A stretch of 5,243 nucleotides of DNA from Comamonadaceae bacterium. GTDB taxonomy: Bacteria > Pseudomonadota > Gammaproteobacteria > Burkholderiales > Burkholderiaceae_C. The notes under the pieces are model-generated. The model was not told the DNA's origin. It ran no database searches and saw only the letters and a list, made by a program, of their open reading frames with translations. The stretch covers positions 1 through 5,243 of the forward strand of contig CANHUM010000129.1 of assembly GCA_947463845.1 (NCBI GenBank). The letters run 5' to 3'. Made by a program: the position numbers and the translations under genes. This document shows, in pieces, positions 1 through 5,243 of this stretch (positions are counted from its first letter, which is position 1; every line of letters begins with the position of its first letter).

Positions 1-57
1 AATCACCCGGTATTAACTGAGTTTTTTGCGCCTAAAACAGCCCGCAAACCCGCATGA
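1..57 (+). CDS. Possible C-terminal tail of an unidentified protein, cut by the left edge
   Basis: One plus-strand frame is open from base 1 to a TGA at 55-57 and would encode NHPVLTEFFAPKTARKPA. The other two plus frames hit stops by about position 20. The lysine, arginine and alanine-rich end resembles an ordinary protein C-terminus. Eighteen codons are too few to separate a real gene from chance, and no family can be recognised. If real, its stop lies 17 bases before the truncated tRNA, so it would be the last gene of the element that appears to end there. Confidence 0.22.
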   Translation, partial: NHPVLTEFFAPKTARKPA

Positions 58-74
58 ATCCTCAGTTTCACTGT
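1..74. other. Probable inner edge of an integrated element, left of the tRNA fragment
   Basis: This stretch replaces the 5' half expected for the tRNA-Leu gene, so it is inferred to belong to an integrated element that continues off the left edge. Two small repeats are visible: AACTGAG (15-21) is inverted as CTCAGTT (61-67), and CCCGC occurs twice, three bases apart (40-44 and 48-52). Either could be part of recombinase arm sites, but both are short enough to be chance. No integrase can be seen. Confidence 0.4.
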
Positions 75-131
75 GGGACTCAAAATCCCCCGCCGCAAGG
101 CGTGCCGGTTCGAGTCCGGCCCCGGGCACCA
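75..131 (+). pseudogene. 3' fragment of tRNA-Leu (anticodon CAA), 5' half missing; probable attachment-site remnant
   Basis: Anticodon stem GGGA (75-78) pairs with TCCC (86-89) around the loop CTCAAAA (79-85), which gives anticodon CAA at 81-83. A class II variable arm follows, with CGCC (91-94) and GGCG (99-102) closing a GCAA loop, as expected for leucine tRNA. The T arm GCCGG/CCGGC (104-108, 116-120) encloses TTCGAGT. The 3' acceptor strand CCCGGGC (121-127), discriminator A128 and encoded CCA (129-131) complete it. The matching 5' strand GCCCGGG and a D arm with its GG pair are not found in the 74 bases upstream. Pair 27-43 (T74 with C90) is already broken, so tRNA identity seems to start at G75. 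It cannot fold as a full tRNA. The best explanation is the far-end attachment site of an element integrated into tRNA-Leu(CAA). A decayed duplicate gene is the alternative. Confidence 0.85.
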
Positions 132-138
132 GTTCAAG

Positions 139-169
139 GCCGCAAGTTCCAGCAACTTGCGGCTTTTTT
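139..169 (+). terminator. Rho-independent terminator after the tRNA-Leu fragment
   Basis: A perfect 10-base-pair stem (139-148 with 154-163) closes a five-base loop CCAGC and is followed at once by six T (164-169). It begins seven bases after the CCA end, so it is very likely the native terminator of the original tRNA gene, kept on the chromosomal side of the junction. The opposite strand lacks a T run after the hairpin, so it probably does not serve hslR, which converges from the right and stops at 199. Confidence 0.88.
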
Positions 170-198
170 CTTGGGCGAATCACCCATTGGCGCAGCGG

Positions 199-600
199 TC
201 AATCCATCCCCGCACTCCAGCGGTCATTCCAGGTGCGCTCCATTTGCCGACGGTCGCGCTTGGTGGGGCGGCCTTGCTCAATGCTGAGTGCTGGCTCGCG
301 AGCCAGGCGGTGTTGTTCGGCGGCTTTTTGCCGGGCCTCGATGCTTTCCTGGGTTTCTGAGTAGAGCAGCTGCGCCACAGGGGCCGGGCCGCGCACGCCG
401 CTCAAGGCCAGCACCATGACCGTGCGCTCCACAGCGCCTTGGCGCAGACGCACGGTGTCACCGGGTTTGACTTCTTTGGACGGCTTGGCGTCCTGGCCAT
501 TGATCTGCACACGGTTCTTGCCGATTTCATCGCTGGCCAGGCTGCGGGTTTTGTAAAAACGGGCCGCCCACAGCCATTTGTCGATGCGCAATGAATTCAT
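199..600 (-). CDS. hslR: Hsp15-family S4-domain RNA-binding protein (ribosome-associated heat shock protein)
   Basis: Predicted product is 133 residues, the same length as E. coli Hsp15. It opens with MNSLRIDKWLWAARFYKT, the hallmark start of the S4 RNA-binding fold, which spans about residues 4-60 and includes NGQDAKPSKEVKPGD. A conserved middle (ALLYSE-type segment, here AQLLYSETQESIEARQ) and a basic tail (PTKRDRRQMERTWNDRW) follow. In E. coli the protein binds free 50S subunits that still hold a nascent chain on tRNA and helps recycle stalled subunits. The same role is inferred here. The start is set at 600, where ATG overlaps the upstream gene's TGA as ATGA, which suggests translational coupling. 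An in-frame ATG at 612 preceded by AAGG is a possible alternative and would add MWRA. No frameshift or missing core residue is seen. Confidence 0.93.
   Translation of the reverse strand: MNSLRIDKWLWAARFYKTRSLASDEIGKNRVQINGQDAKPSKEVKPGDTVRLRQGAVERTVMVLALSGVRGPAPVAQLLYSETQESIEARQKAAEQHRLAREPALSIEQGRPTKRDRRQMERTWNDRWSAGMD
597..600 (-). other. ATGA stop/start overlap coupling the SDR gene to hslR
   Basis: On the minus strand the bases 600 to 597 read ATGA: the SDR gene's TGA and the hslR ATG share two bases. There is no clear ribosome binding site just before this ATG, which favours re-initiation by ribosomes finishing the upstream gene. Confidence 0.7.
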
Positions 601-1559
601 CGCACGCCACAAAACAAAGCGCCTTGCGGACTCAAACCGTCGCGCACATGGGGGTAATGCAAGCGGATTTTCAATTCGCGTTTCATGCGGGTGTTGTCCA
701 GACGCCGGGACTCGCTCATGAAGCTCAGCAGCATCAAGGGCAGCGCGGTGTTGGCGTCTTGGCGCGATATGCGGGGCGGTTTGGGCAAGCCGAACAGGCT
801 GGCAGCCAGATCAAAATAGTCGCCCATTTTCAAGTCGGTGTCATCGGTGACATTCACCACACGCTGGGGCTTGCCACGCCACAAAGCGGCAGTGCAGGCG
901 CGGGCCAGATCGTTGGCATGGATGTGGTTGGTGTACACATCTTCCTTGGCCACCAGCACGGGCGTGCCCTTGAGCAAACGCTCGCGGGGCGTGCCGCCTT
1001 CGCGGTCAGGCGCGTAGATCCCGGGAATACGCAAGACGCTCACGCGCACACCACTGCGTCCCAAAAACCGCATCAAATTTTCCGCATCCACCCGTCGCTG
1101 GGCCCGTGGAGTGTGGGGGTTCACGGTTCGGGTCTCATCGACCCGCTGCCCAGCGCAGTCGCCATACACGCCTGTGGTGGAGCCATAGACCAAAGCTTGC
1201 GGCAAGGTGCGCAAGCGCAGCGCTCGCACCAGAGCCTGACTTCGCGGATCGCGGTCGAAAGCGCCCTGACGGTCCGTGGGTGGTGGGGCCAGATGGATCA
1301 CCCTCTGGGCAATGCCCGCCAATCGTTTGAGGCTGGCCGCATCATCGAGGTTGCCCACCAGTGGCGTCATGCCACAAGCCCGCAACAAACGAACCCGGTC
1401 GGGCGATGAGGTCAAGGCCATCAGGCGCACGCGTTGACTTTGCGGCGCACCCAGTTGGCCCGCCGTGCGCAAGCCCACATCGCCACAGCCCACGATCAGG
1501 ACTCGCTGGCGCCGGAAGCGGGCAGGCAGTGCGCCCAAGGGGGTTTGGTTTGAAGGCAA
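597..1559 (-). CDS. Atypical NAD(P)-binding short-chain dehydrogenase/epimerase-like protein
   Basis: Predicted product is 320 residues with an extended-SDR Rossmann layout. The dinucleotide motif VGCGDVG has glycines at 24, 26 and 29, after the beta strand RVLIVG. HLAPPP lies at 89-94, VYGSTTGVYGD at 124-134, LRIPGIYAPDR at 176-186 and NHIHANDLA at 211-219. These fit the YeeZ-like atypical SDR group rather than a defined sugar epimerase. The usual catalytic YxxxK appears lost: aligning on E160, the Tyr and Lys positions are both Arg (R152 and R156), so cofactor binding without classical catalysis is possible. The start is taken as TTG at 1559, with GGAA nine bases before it. No in-frame ATG or GTG lies between it and the divergent gene. 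It is first in a two-gene unit with hslR, overlapping by four bases. Substrate and role are unknown. Confidence 0.88.
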   Translation of the reverse strand: MPSNQTPLGALPARFRRQRVLIVGCGDVGLRTAGQLGAPQSQRVRLMALTSSPDRVRLLRACGMTPLVGNLDDAASLKRLAGIAQRVIHLAPPPTDRQGAFDRDPRSQALVRALRLRTLPQALVYGSTTGVYGDCAGQRVDETRTVNPHTPRAQRRVDAENLMRFLGRSGVRVSVLRIPGIYAPDREGGTPRERLLKGTPVLVAKEDVYTNHIHANDLARACTAALWRGKPQRVVNVTDDTDLKMGDYFDLAASLFGLPKPPRISRQDANTALPLMLLSFMSESRRLDNTRMKRELKIRLHYPHVRDGLSPQGALFCGVR

Positions 1560-1606
1560 AATCAGGGGTTCCGGGTCATATTCACACCCTCTAGGATACC
1601 GAAAAG
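1560..1606. promoter_or_regulatory. Divergent intergenic spacer, presumed promoter region for both flanking genes
   Basis: Only 47 bases separate the start codons of two divergent genes, so promoters for both should lie here or reach into the coding ends. On the plus strand TAGGAT (1592-1597) resembles a -10 box, and the AGGA within it (1593-1596) could instead be a ribosome binding site ten bases before the ATG. On the minus strand TATGAC (complement of 1574-1579) is a weak -10 candidate. No convincing -35 box or operator is seen for either direction. Confidence 0.35.
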
Positions 1607-2647
1607 ATGAGCTTTCAAATTTCCGTGCAGCCCAGTGGCCGCAGCTTCTCCGCCGACGACAACGAAACCTTGCTGGCCGCAGGCATCCGCCAGGGCATCG
1701 GTCTGCCCTATGGCTGCAAGGACGGCGCTTGCGGTTCGTGCAAGTGCAAAAAAATCTCGGGCACCGTGGTCCATGGCCCGCACCAGGCCAAGGCCCTGAG
1801 TGATGAGGAAGAAGCCCAAGGCTTGGTGCTGACCTGTTGCGCCACCGCGCGAAGCGATGTGGTGCTTGAATCCAAACAGGTGACGGCCGAAGGCGGCCTT
1901 CCGGTCAAGAAGATGCCGGTGCGCGTGGTCAGCTTGGACAAAAAATCACACGATGTGATCGTGCTGAAACTGCAACTGCCCGCCAACGACGTGATGAAGT
2001 TCCACGCCGGTCAATACATCGAATTCTTGCTGCGCGATGGCTCACGCCGCAGCTACAGCATGGCCAATGCCCCGCACACCCTGGAAGTGGCTCCGCCCAT
2101 GGTGGAGCTGCACATCCGCCACATGCCCGGCGGTAAATTCACCGACCCGGTCTTCACCACCATGAAGGAAAAAGACATTCTGCGGGCCGAAGGTCCATAT
2201 GGCAGTTTTTATCTGCGCGAAGACAGCGACAAACCCATGGTGCTGCTGGCCTCGGGTACCGGCTTCGCCCCCATCAAGGCGCTGATCGAACACATGCAGC
2301 ACCGCGGCATCACCCGCCCGGCCACGCTGTACTGGGGCGGCCGTCGCCCGACCGACCTGTATATGGCCGACTGGATCGACGCACGCCTGGCCGAAATGCC
2401 CAACCTGCGCTATGTACCGGTGATCTCGAACGCCGAAGCCGAAGACCAATGGACTGGCCGCACCGGCTTTGTGCACCAGGCCGTTTTGCAGGACTTCCCC
2501 GATCTGTCAGGCCATCAAGTCTATGCCTGCGGTGCCCCCATCGTGGTGGACTCGGCCAAGCGCGACTATATGGCCCAAGGCGGTTTGCCAGAAGACGAGT
2601 TTTACGCCGATTCGTTCACGTCCGAGGCCGACAAGGCCTCGTCTTGA
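1607..2647 (+). CDS. 2Fe-2S/FAD/NAD(P)H electron-transfer reductase (annotated family: CDP-6-deoxy-delta-3,4-glucoseen reductase)
   Basis: Predicted product is 346 residues in three domains. An N-terminal plant-type ferredoxin (about 1-92) carries a 2Fe-2S cluster on C37, C42, C45 and C77 (CKDGACGSC, then LTC). The flavin domain (about 100-200) has RSYS at 148-151 for FAD and GKFTD at 176-180. The NAD(P) domain has GTGFAP at 217-222 and CGAP at 308-311, ending in EFYADSF. Electrons would pass from NAD(P)H through FAD to the cluster and then to a partner protein in the cytoplasm. The layout matches the AscD/DdhD group but is also used by oxygenase reductases such as MmoC. No deoxysugar gene (AscC/DdhC type) or oxygenase is nearby, so the glucoseen label is a family name only. 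ATG at 1607 is chosen because the ferredoxin domain starts at once. It is divergent from the SDR gene and convergent with livF. Confidence 0.9.
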   Translation: MSFQISVQPSGRSFSADDNETLLAAGIRQGIGLPYGCKDGACGSCKCKKISGTVVHGPHQAKALSDEEEAQGLVLTCCATARSDVVLESKQVTAEGGLPVKKMPVRVVSLDKKSHDVIVLKLQLPANDVMKFHAGQYIEFLLRDGSRRSYSMANAPHTLEVAPPMVELHIRHMPGGKFTDPVFTTMKEKDILRAEGPYGSFYLREDSDKPMVLLASGTGFAPIKALIEHMQHRGITRPATLYWGGRRPTDLYMADWIDARLAEMPNLRYVPVISNAEAEDQWTGRTGFVHQAVLQDFPDLSGHQVYACGAPIVVDSAKRDYMAQGGLPEDEFYADSFTSEADKASS

Positions 2648-2694
2648 CAGACCAAGCCCAGCTCTGACACCAGCGGCCAAGCAACTTAGGTCGC

Positions 2695-2721
2695 AAAAAA
2701 GCCCGGCATGCCGGGCTTTTT
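2695..2721. terminator. Bidirectional rho-independent terminator between convergent genes
   Basis: The palindrome GCCCGGCATGCCGGGC (2701-2716) is flanked by six A on the left (2695-2700) and five T on the right (2717-2721). Read on either strand it gives a GC-rich hairpin followed by a T run. It lies 47 bases after the reductase stop and 17 bases beyond the end of livF, so it should end both transcripts. Confidence 0.88.
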
Positions 2722-2738
2722 GCTGGTCATGTGTCGAT

Positions 2739-3455
2739 TTACTCGCCCAGATACGCCGCCCGCACCTTGGGATCTGCCAGCATGTCCTTGCCCACACCAG
2801 TCATGGTGATGAGGCCCGAGTCCATCACATAGCCTCGGTCGGCAATGGCCAGTGCCCGGCTGGCGTTTTGCTCCACCAGCAGCACCGTCACCCCCTGGGC
2901 ATACACGTCACGCACCACCTCGAAGATCTTGTCGACCATGATGGGCGACAGTCCCATGGACGGCTCATCCAGCAGCAACACCTTGGGGCGACTCATCAGT
3001 GCGCGGCCCATGGCCAACATTTGCTGTTCGCCGCCGGACATGGTGCCTGCCAACTGGTCCTTGCGTTCGCGCAGCCGCGGAAAGATGGTGAACATCTTCT
3101 CGATGTCGTCAGCAATGCCTGCGGTGTCTGTGCGGATGTAGGCACCCATTTGCAGGTTTTCCGTGATGGTCATGCGGGTAAACACGCCACGGCCTTCGGG
3201 CACCATGGCCAGTCCTTGCTTGACCAGGTCCCAGGGGCCTTGGTCCTTGATGCTTTTGCCCAAATACTCGATGTCCCCGGCTTGCAAAGGCAAGGTGCCC
3301 GTGATGGCTTTCATGGTGGTGGTTTTGCCAGCCCCGTTGGAGCCGATCAATGACACCAACTCACCTTCGCGCACCTCCAGGCTCACGCCTTTGACCGCCT
3401 GAATGCCGCCGTAACCCACTTGCAGGTCTTTGACTTTCAAAAGAATATCGGCCAT
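2739..3455 (-). CDS. livF: Branched-chain amino acid ABC transporter ATP-binding protein LivF
   Basis: Predicted product is 238 residues, close to the 237 of E. coli LivF. Visible ABC motifs are an A-loop Tyr at 15, Walker A GSNGAGKTT (38-46), signature SGGEQ (140-144) and Walker B VLLLDEP with D163 and E164. The LivF marks are VPEGR (85-89) where other ABC ATPases have their Q-loop Gln, and VEQN (194-197), which puts Gln196 at the switch-His position. It ends with AYLGE. It pairs with LivG on the inner face of the membrane to power uptake through LivH and LivM. The ATG at 3455 is chosen because GGGAGGG stands seven bases before it, and the upstream ATG at 3488 would lie inside livG. It is last in the operon, one base after the livG stop. 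Confidence 0.95.
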   Translation of the reverse strand: MADILLKVKDLQVGYGGIQAVKGVSLEVREGELVSLIGSNGAGKTTTMKAITGTLPLQAGDIEYLGKSIKDQGPWDLVKQGLAMVPEGRGVFTRMTITENLQMGAYIRTDTAGIADDIEKMFTIFPRLRERKDQLAGTMSGGEQQMLAMGRALMSRPKVLLLDEPSMGLSPIMVDKIFEVVRDVYAQGVTVLLVEQNASRALAIADRGYVMDSGLITMTGVGKDMLADPKVRAAYLGE

Positions 3456-3456
3456 C

Positions 3457-4242
3457 TCAGTGCCCTCCCGTGCCCAGATAGGCCTCAATCACTTTGTCGT
3501 TCTTCTGCACCTCGGCAGGTGTGCCTTCGGCAATTTGTTTGCCGTAGTCCAGCACCGTGACACGGTCACACAGGCCCATGACCAGCTTCACGTCATGCTC
3601 GATCAGCAAGATGGTGCGGTTGTCCTGGCGAATCTGGTCAATGAGCTCTCGCAGTTGAACCTTCTCGGTGGCATTCATGCCTGCTGCGGGTTCGTCCAGC
3701 GCAATCAGCTGCGGGTCGGTGGCCAGGGCACGGGCGATCTCCAAGCGACGCTGGTCGCCATAGGACAAAGTGCGGGCCTTGAAGTCAGCGTATTTCCCAA
3801 TCCCCACGTAGTCGAGCAGCTCTTGCGCCCGCTGGGCAATGGCGGTTTCTTCGGCTTTGAAGCCAGGTGTGCGAAAAATCGCACCCAGCAAACCGGAGTG
3901 TGTGCGCACATGGCGACCCACCATCACGTTTTCAAGCGCAGTCATCTCGGCGAACAAACGGATATTCTGGAAAGTGCGGGCAATGCCCGCCTTGGCCACT
4001 TCGTGCACCGCTGTAGGCTGGTAGGGCTTGCCAGCGAGTTCGAAAGTACCGCTGTCGGGGGTGTACAGGCCGGTGATCACATTGAAAAAAGTGGTCTTGC
4101 CTGCGCCGTTGGGGCCGATCAGACCATAGACCTGACCGCGCTGGATGGTCATGCCCACATCGGAGAGGGCCTGCAGGCCGCCGAAGCGCTTGGAAATGCC
4201 CGAGACGTTGAGGACGGTGTCCTGGTTGGGTGTTGGGTTCAT
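3457..4242 (-). CDS. livG: Branched-chain amino acid ABC transporter ATP-binding protein LivG
   Basis: Predicted product is 261 residues from the chosen start. Motifs are Walker A GPNGAGKTT (43-51), Q-loop RTFQN with Q92, the LivG-type signature LSYGDQ (159-164), Walker B LIALDEP with D183 and E184, and switch His in IEHD at 216. The C-terminal stretch IAEGTPAEVQKNDKVIEAYLG is the short extension typical of branched-chain transporter ATPases. It couples ATP hydrolysis to transport as a partner of LivF. Two starts are possible. ATG at 4257 overlaps the livM TGA as ATGA but has only a weak purine stretch before it. ATG at 4242 has GGAG six bases before it and is preferred. The longer form adds MTEQT. 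Unlike LivF it keeps the canonical Gln and His, so the two ATPase sites are unequal. Confidence 0.95.
   Translation of the reverse strand: MNPTPNQDTVLNVSGISKRFGGLQALSDVGMTIQRGQVYGLIGPNGAGKTTFFNVITGLYTPDSGTFELAGKPYQPTAVHEVAKAGIARTFQNIRLFAEMTALENVMVGRHVRTHSGLLGAIFRTPGFKAEETAIAQRAQELLDYVGIGKYADFKARTLSYGDQRRLEIARALATDPQLIALDEPAAGMNATEKVQLRELIDQIRQDNRTILLIEHDVKLVMGLCDRVTVLDYGKQIAEGTPAEVQKNDKVIEAYLGTGGH
3463..3469 (-). promoter_or_regulatory. Strong ribosome binding site for livF, inside the end of livG
   Basis: On the minus strand these bases read GGGAGGG, seven bases before the ATG at 3455. The site lies within the last codons of livG and decides the livF start against the longer reading frame that opens at 3488. 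Confidence 0.8.
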
Positions 4243-4248
4243 GGTCTG

Positions 4249-4252
4249 CTCC
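4249..4252 (-). promoter_or_regulatory. Ribosome binding site GGAG supporting the livG start at 4242
   Basis: On the minus strand 4252 to 4249 read GGAG, with six bases to the ATG at 4242. This spacing is near ideal and favours the 4242 start over the ATG at 4257, which overlaps the livM stop. Confidence 0.55.
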
Positions 4253-4253
4253 G

Positions 4254-5243
4254 TCATTTCGTCTTGAGCGATTGGCCATGCTCAGGCGAAGGCCAAAGCC
4301 CACGCGGACGCATCAACATGATCACGATCATCGCCAGCGCCACGAGCAACTGGCGCAAGATGGCGGCATCCAGGCGGCCATCGGTCATCTCCTGCAAGGG
4401 ACCCGCCACATAACGCAGCACCTCGGGCAATGCCGACAGCAAGATGGCCCCCAGAATCACACCCGGCAAATAACCCAGGCCACCGAGGACCACCATGGCC
4501 ACGATCATCACGGACTCCATGAGGCTGAAAGATTCAGGCGAGATAAAGCCCTGGAAACCCGCAAACATGGCACCGGAAACACCCCCGAAAGTGGCCCCCA
4601 TGCCAAAGGCCAAGAGCTTGAGGTTGCGCGTATTCAGGCCCATCGCCTTGGCGGCGACTTCGTCTTCACGGATGGCCATCCAGGCGCGGCCAATGCGTGA
4701 CACCTCCAATCGGTGCGAGATCAGAATCGTGATCAGCACCAAGCTCAGGAACAAGTAGTAATACAGCGAGACCGAGGCGATTTCAAAATCGCCAATCATC
4801 AGCTTCTTGCCCAGACTGACACCAAAAATGGAAATCGGGTCGATCTGGGACAGCCCCTTGGGGCCGTTGGTGATGTTGACCGGGTGGTCCATGTTGTTCA
4901 GGAAGATGCGGATGATTTCACCAAAGCCCAGTGTCACGATGGCCAGGTAGTCACCACGCAACTTGAGCGTGGGCGCCCCCAGCAACATGCCAAACAAACC
5001 GGCCAGGGCCGCTGCCAGCGGCAAGATGAGCCAGATGGACATGTGCAGGCCATCCGGGAACGTGGTGGCCATGGTGATGAAGGTGTTGACCAGGTGTGGC
5101 GAGGACAGCAGGCCATACATGTAGGCACCCACCGCGAAAAATGCCACATAGCCCAGGTCGAGCAAACCGGCATAACCCACCACAATGTTCAGACCAATGG
5201 CCAGCAGGATGTAGAGCAATGCCATGTCGGCAATGCGCACCCA
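4254..5243 (-). CDS. livM: Branched-chain amino acid ABC transporter permease LivM, 5' end off the right edge
   Basis: The frame stays open to the window edge and the first visible residues, WVRIADMALLYILLA, match the interior of LivM proteins, so the N-terminus (probably one more membrane segment) is missing. The GTG at 5240 is therefore not taken as the start. About 329 residues are visible with roughly eight hydrophobic membrane segments, among them ALLYILLAIGLNIVVGYAG, LILPLAAALAGLFGMLLGA, YYYLFLSLVLITILI and MESVMIVAMVVLGGLGYLPG. The cytoplasmic coupling loop GRAWMAIREDEVAAKAMG (visible residues 185-202) is the EAA-like contact for the ATPases. The tail MRPRGLWPSPEHG is typical. LivM forms the inner membrane channel with LivH, which is expected upstream beyond the window together with a periplasmic binding protein. 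Substrate could also be an amide or other amino acid. Confidence 0.95.
   Translation of the reverse strand, partial: WVRIADMALLYILLAIGLNIVVGYAGLLDLGYVAFFAVGAYMYGLLSSPHLVNTFITMATTFPDGLHMSIWLILPLAAALAGLFGMLLGAPTLKLRGDYLAIVTLGFGEIIRIFLNNMDHPVNITNGPKGLSQIDPISIFGVSLGKKLMIGDFEIASVSLYYYLFLSLVLITILISHRLEVSRIGRAWMAIREDEVAAKAMGLNTRNLKLLAFGMGATFGGVSGAMFAGFQGFISPESFSLMESVMIVAMVVLGGLGYLPGVILGAILLSALPEVLRYVAGPLQEMTDGRLDAAILRQLLVALAMIVIMLMRPRGLWPSPEHGQSLKTK

Noticed and set aside
75..131. tRNA-Leu interrupted by a group I intron, with 75-131 as the 3' exon
   Set aside because: The anticodon stem's 5' arm (75-78) sits directly before the loop, so the break is not within the anticodon loop. The base before any likely loop exon boundary is not the G that ends a group I intron.
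40..131. A complete but divergent tRNA starting at the GCCCGCA near 39-45
   Set aside because: Only five of seven bases would match the acceptor partner, and the region between lacks a D stem and the GG pair of a D loop.
591..1409. Long plus-strand open frame of 272 codons opposite the SDR gene
   Set aside because: It is antisense to a gene with clear SDR motifs, its translation shows no recognisable domain, and its composition (His, Gln, Gly rich) is typical of shadow frames in GC-rich DNA.
2042..2476. Minus-strand open frame of 144 codons inside the reductase gene
   Set aside because: It is antisense to the FAD and NAD(P) domains of an intact gene and shows no domain of its own.
2469..3353. 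Plus-strand open frame of 294 codons running from inside the reductase gene through the terminator into livF antisense
   Set aside because: It reads through the reductase in another frame, across a strong bidirectional terminator, and then antisense to LivF.
3430..4413. Long plus-strand open frame of 327 codons opposite livG and the end of livM
   Set aside because: It runs across three real genes on the other strand, including all ABC motifs of LivG, and has no family resemblance of its own.
5238..5240. GTG as the true start of livM
   Set aside because: The frame continues to the edge with Trp before it, and WVRIADMALLY is internal sequence in LivM proteins, so the gene begins outside the window.
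1..5243. CRISPR array, insertion sequence or toxin-antitoxin pair
   Set aside because: No regularly spaced repeats, no transposase motifs, and no pair of small overlapping genes were seen on either strand.

Overview
The window looks like chromosomal DNA from a GC-rich betaproteobacterium, most likely order Burkholderiales and probably family Comamonadaceae. This rests on base composition, on the wording of the conserved protein motifs (an Hsp15 with RIDKWLWAARFYKTRSLA, a LivM ending in MRPRGLWPSPEHG) and on the local gene set. It is a judgement from memory of these families, not a search result.

Layout, left to right. Positions 1-73 hold no recognisable gene, except that one reading frame stays open from the left edge to a stop at 55-57 and could be the tail of a protein. 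Positions 75-131 are the 3' part of a tRNA-Leu with anticodon CAA: anticodon stem-loop, long variable arm, T arm, 3' acceptor strand and CCA. The 5' half (5' acceptor strand and D arm) is absent. The fragment is followed by a strong rho-independent terminator (139-169). This is the arrangement left at the far end of an element integrated into a tRNA gene, so 75-131 is read as an attachment-site remnant and 1-74 as the inner edge of the element.

Positions 199-1559 carry two minus-strand genes joined by an ATGA overlap: an atypical short-chain dehydrogenase/epimerase-like protein, then the ribosome-associated S4 protein Hsp15 (HslR). A 47-base spacer separates them from a divergent plus-strand gene (1607-2647). 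That gene encodes a three-domain iron-sulfur flavoprotein reductase (2Fe-2S ferredoxin, FAD, NAD(P)H) of the type usually labelled CDP-6-deoxy-delta-3,4-glucoseen reductase. No sugar dehydratase partner is visible.

Positions 2739-5243 carry a minus-strand operon, livM-livG-livF, encoding one membrane permease and the two ATPases of a branched-chain amino acid (or related substrate) ABC transporter. The genes are packed tightly and livM runs off the right edge. A symmetrical hairpin flanked by A and T runs (2695-2721) sits between the convergent reductase gene and livF and should stop transcription from both sides.

The genes are ordinary housekeeping functions (ribosome rescue, redox, amino acid uptake). 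The least ordinary part is the left edge, where the truncated tRNA points to a mobile element lying mostly outside the window. I did not find an undescribed system inside the window.
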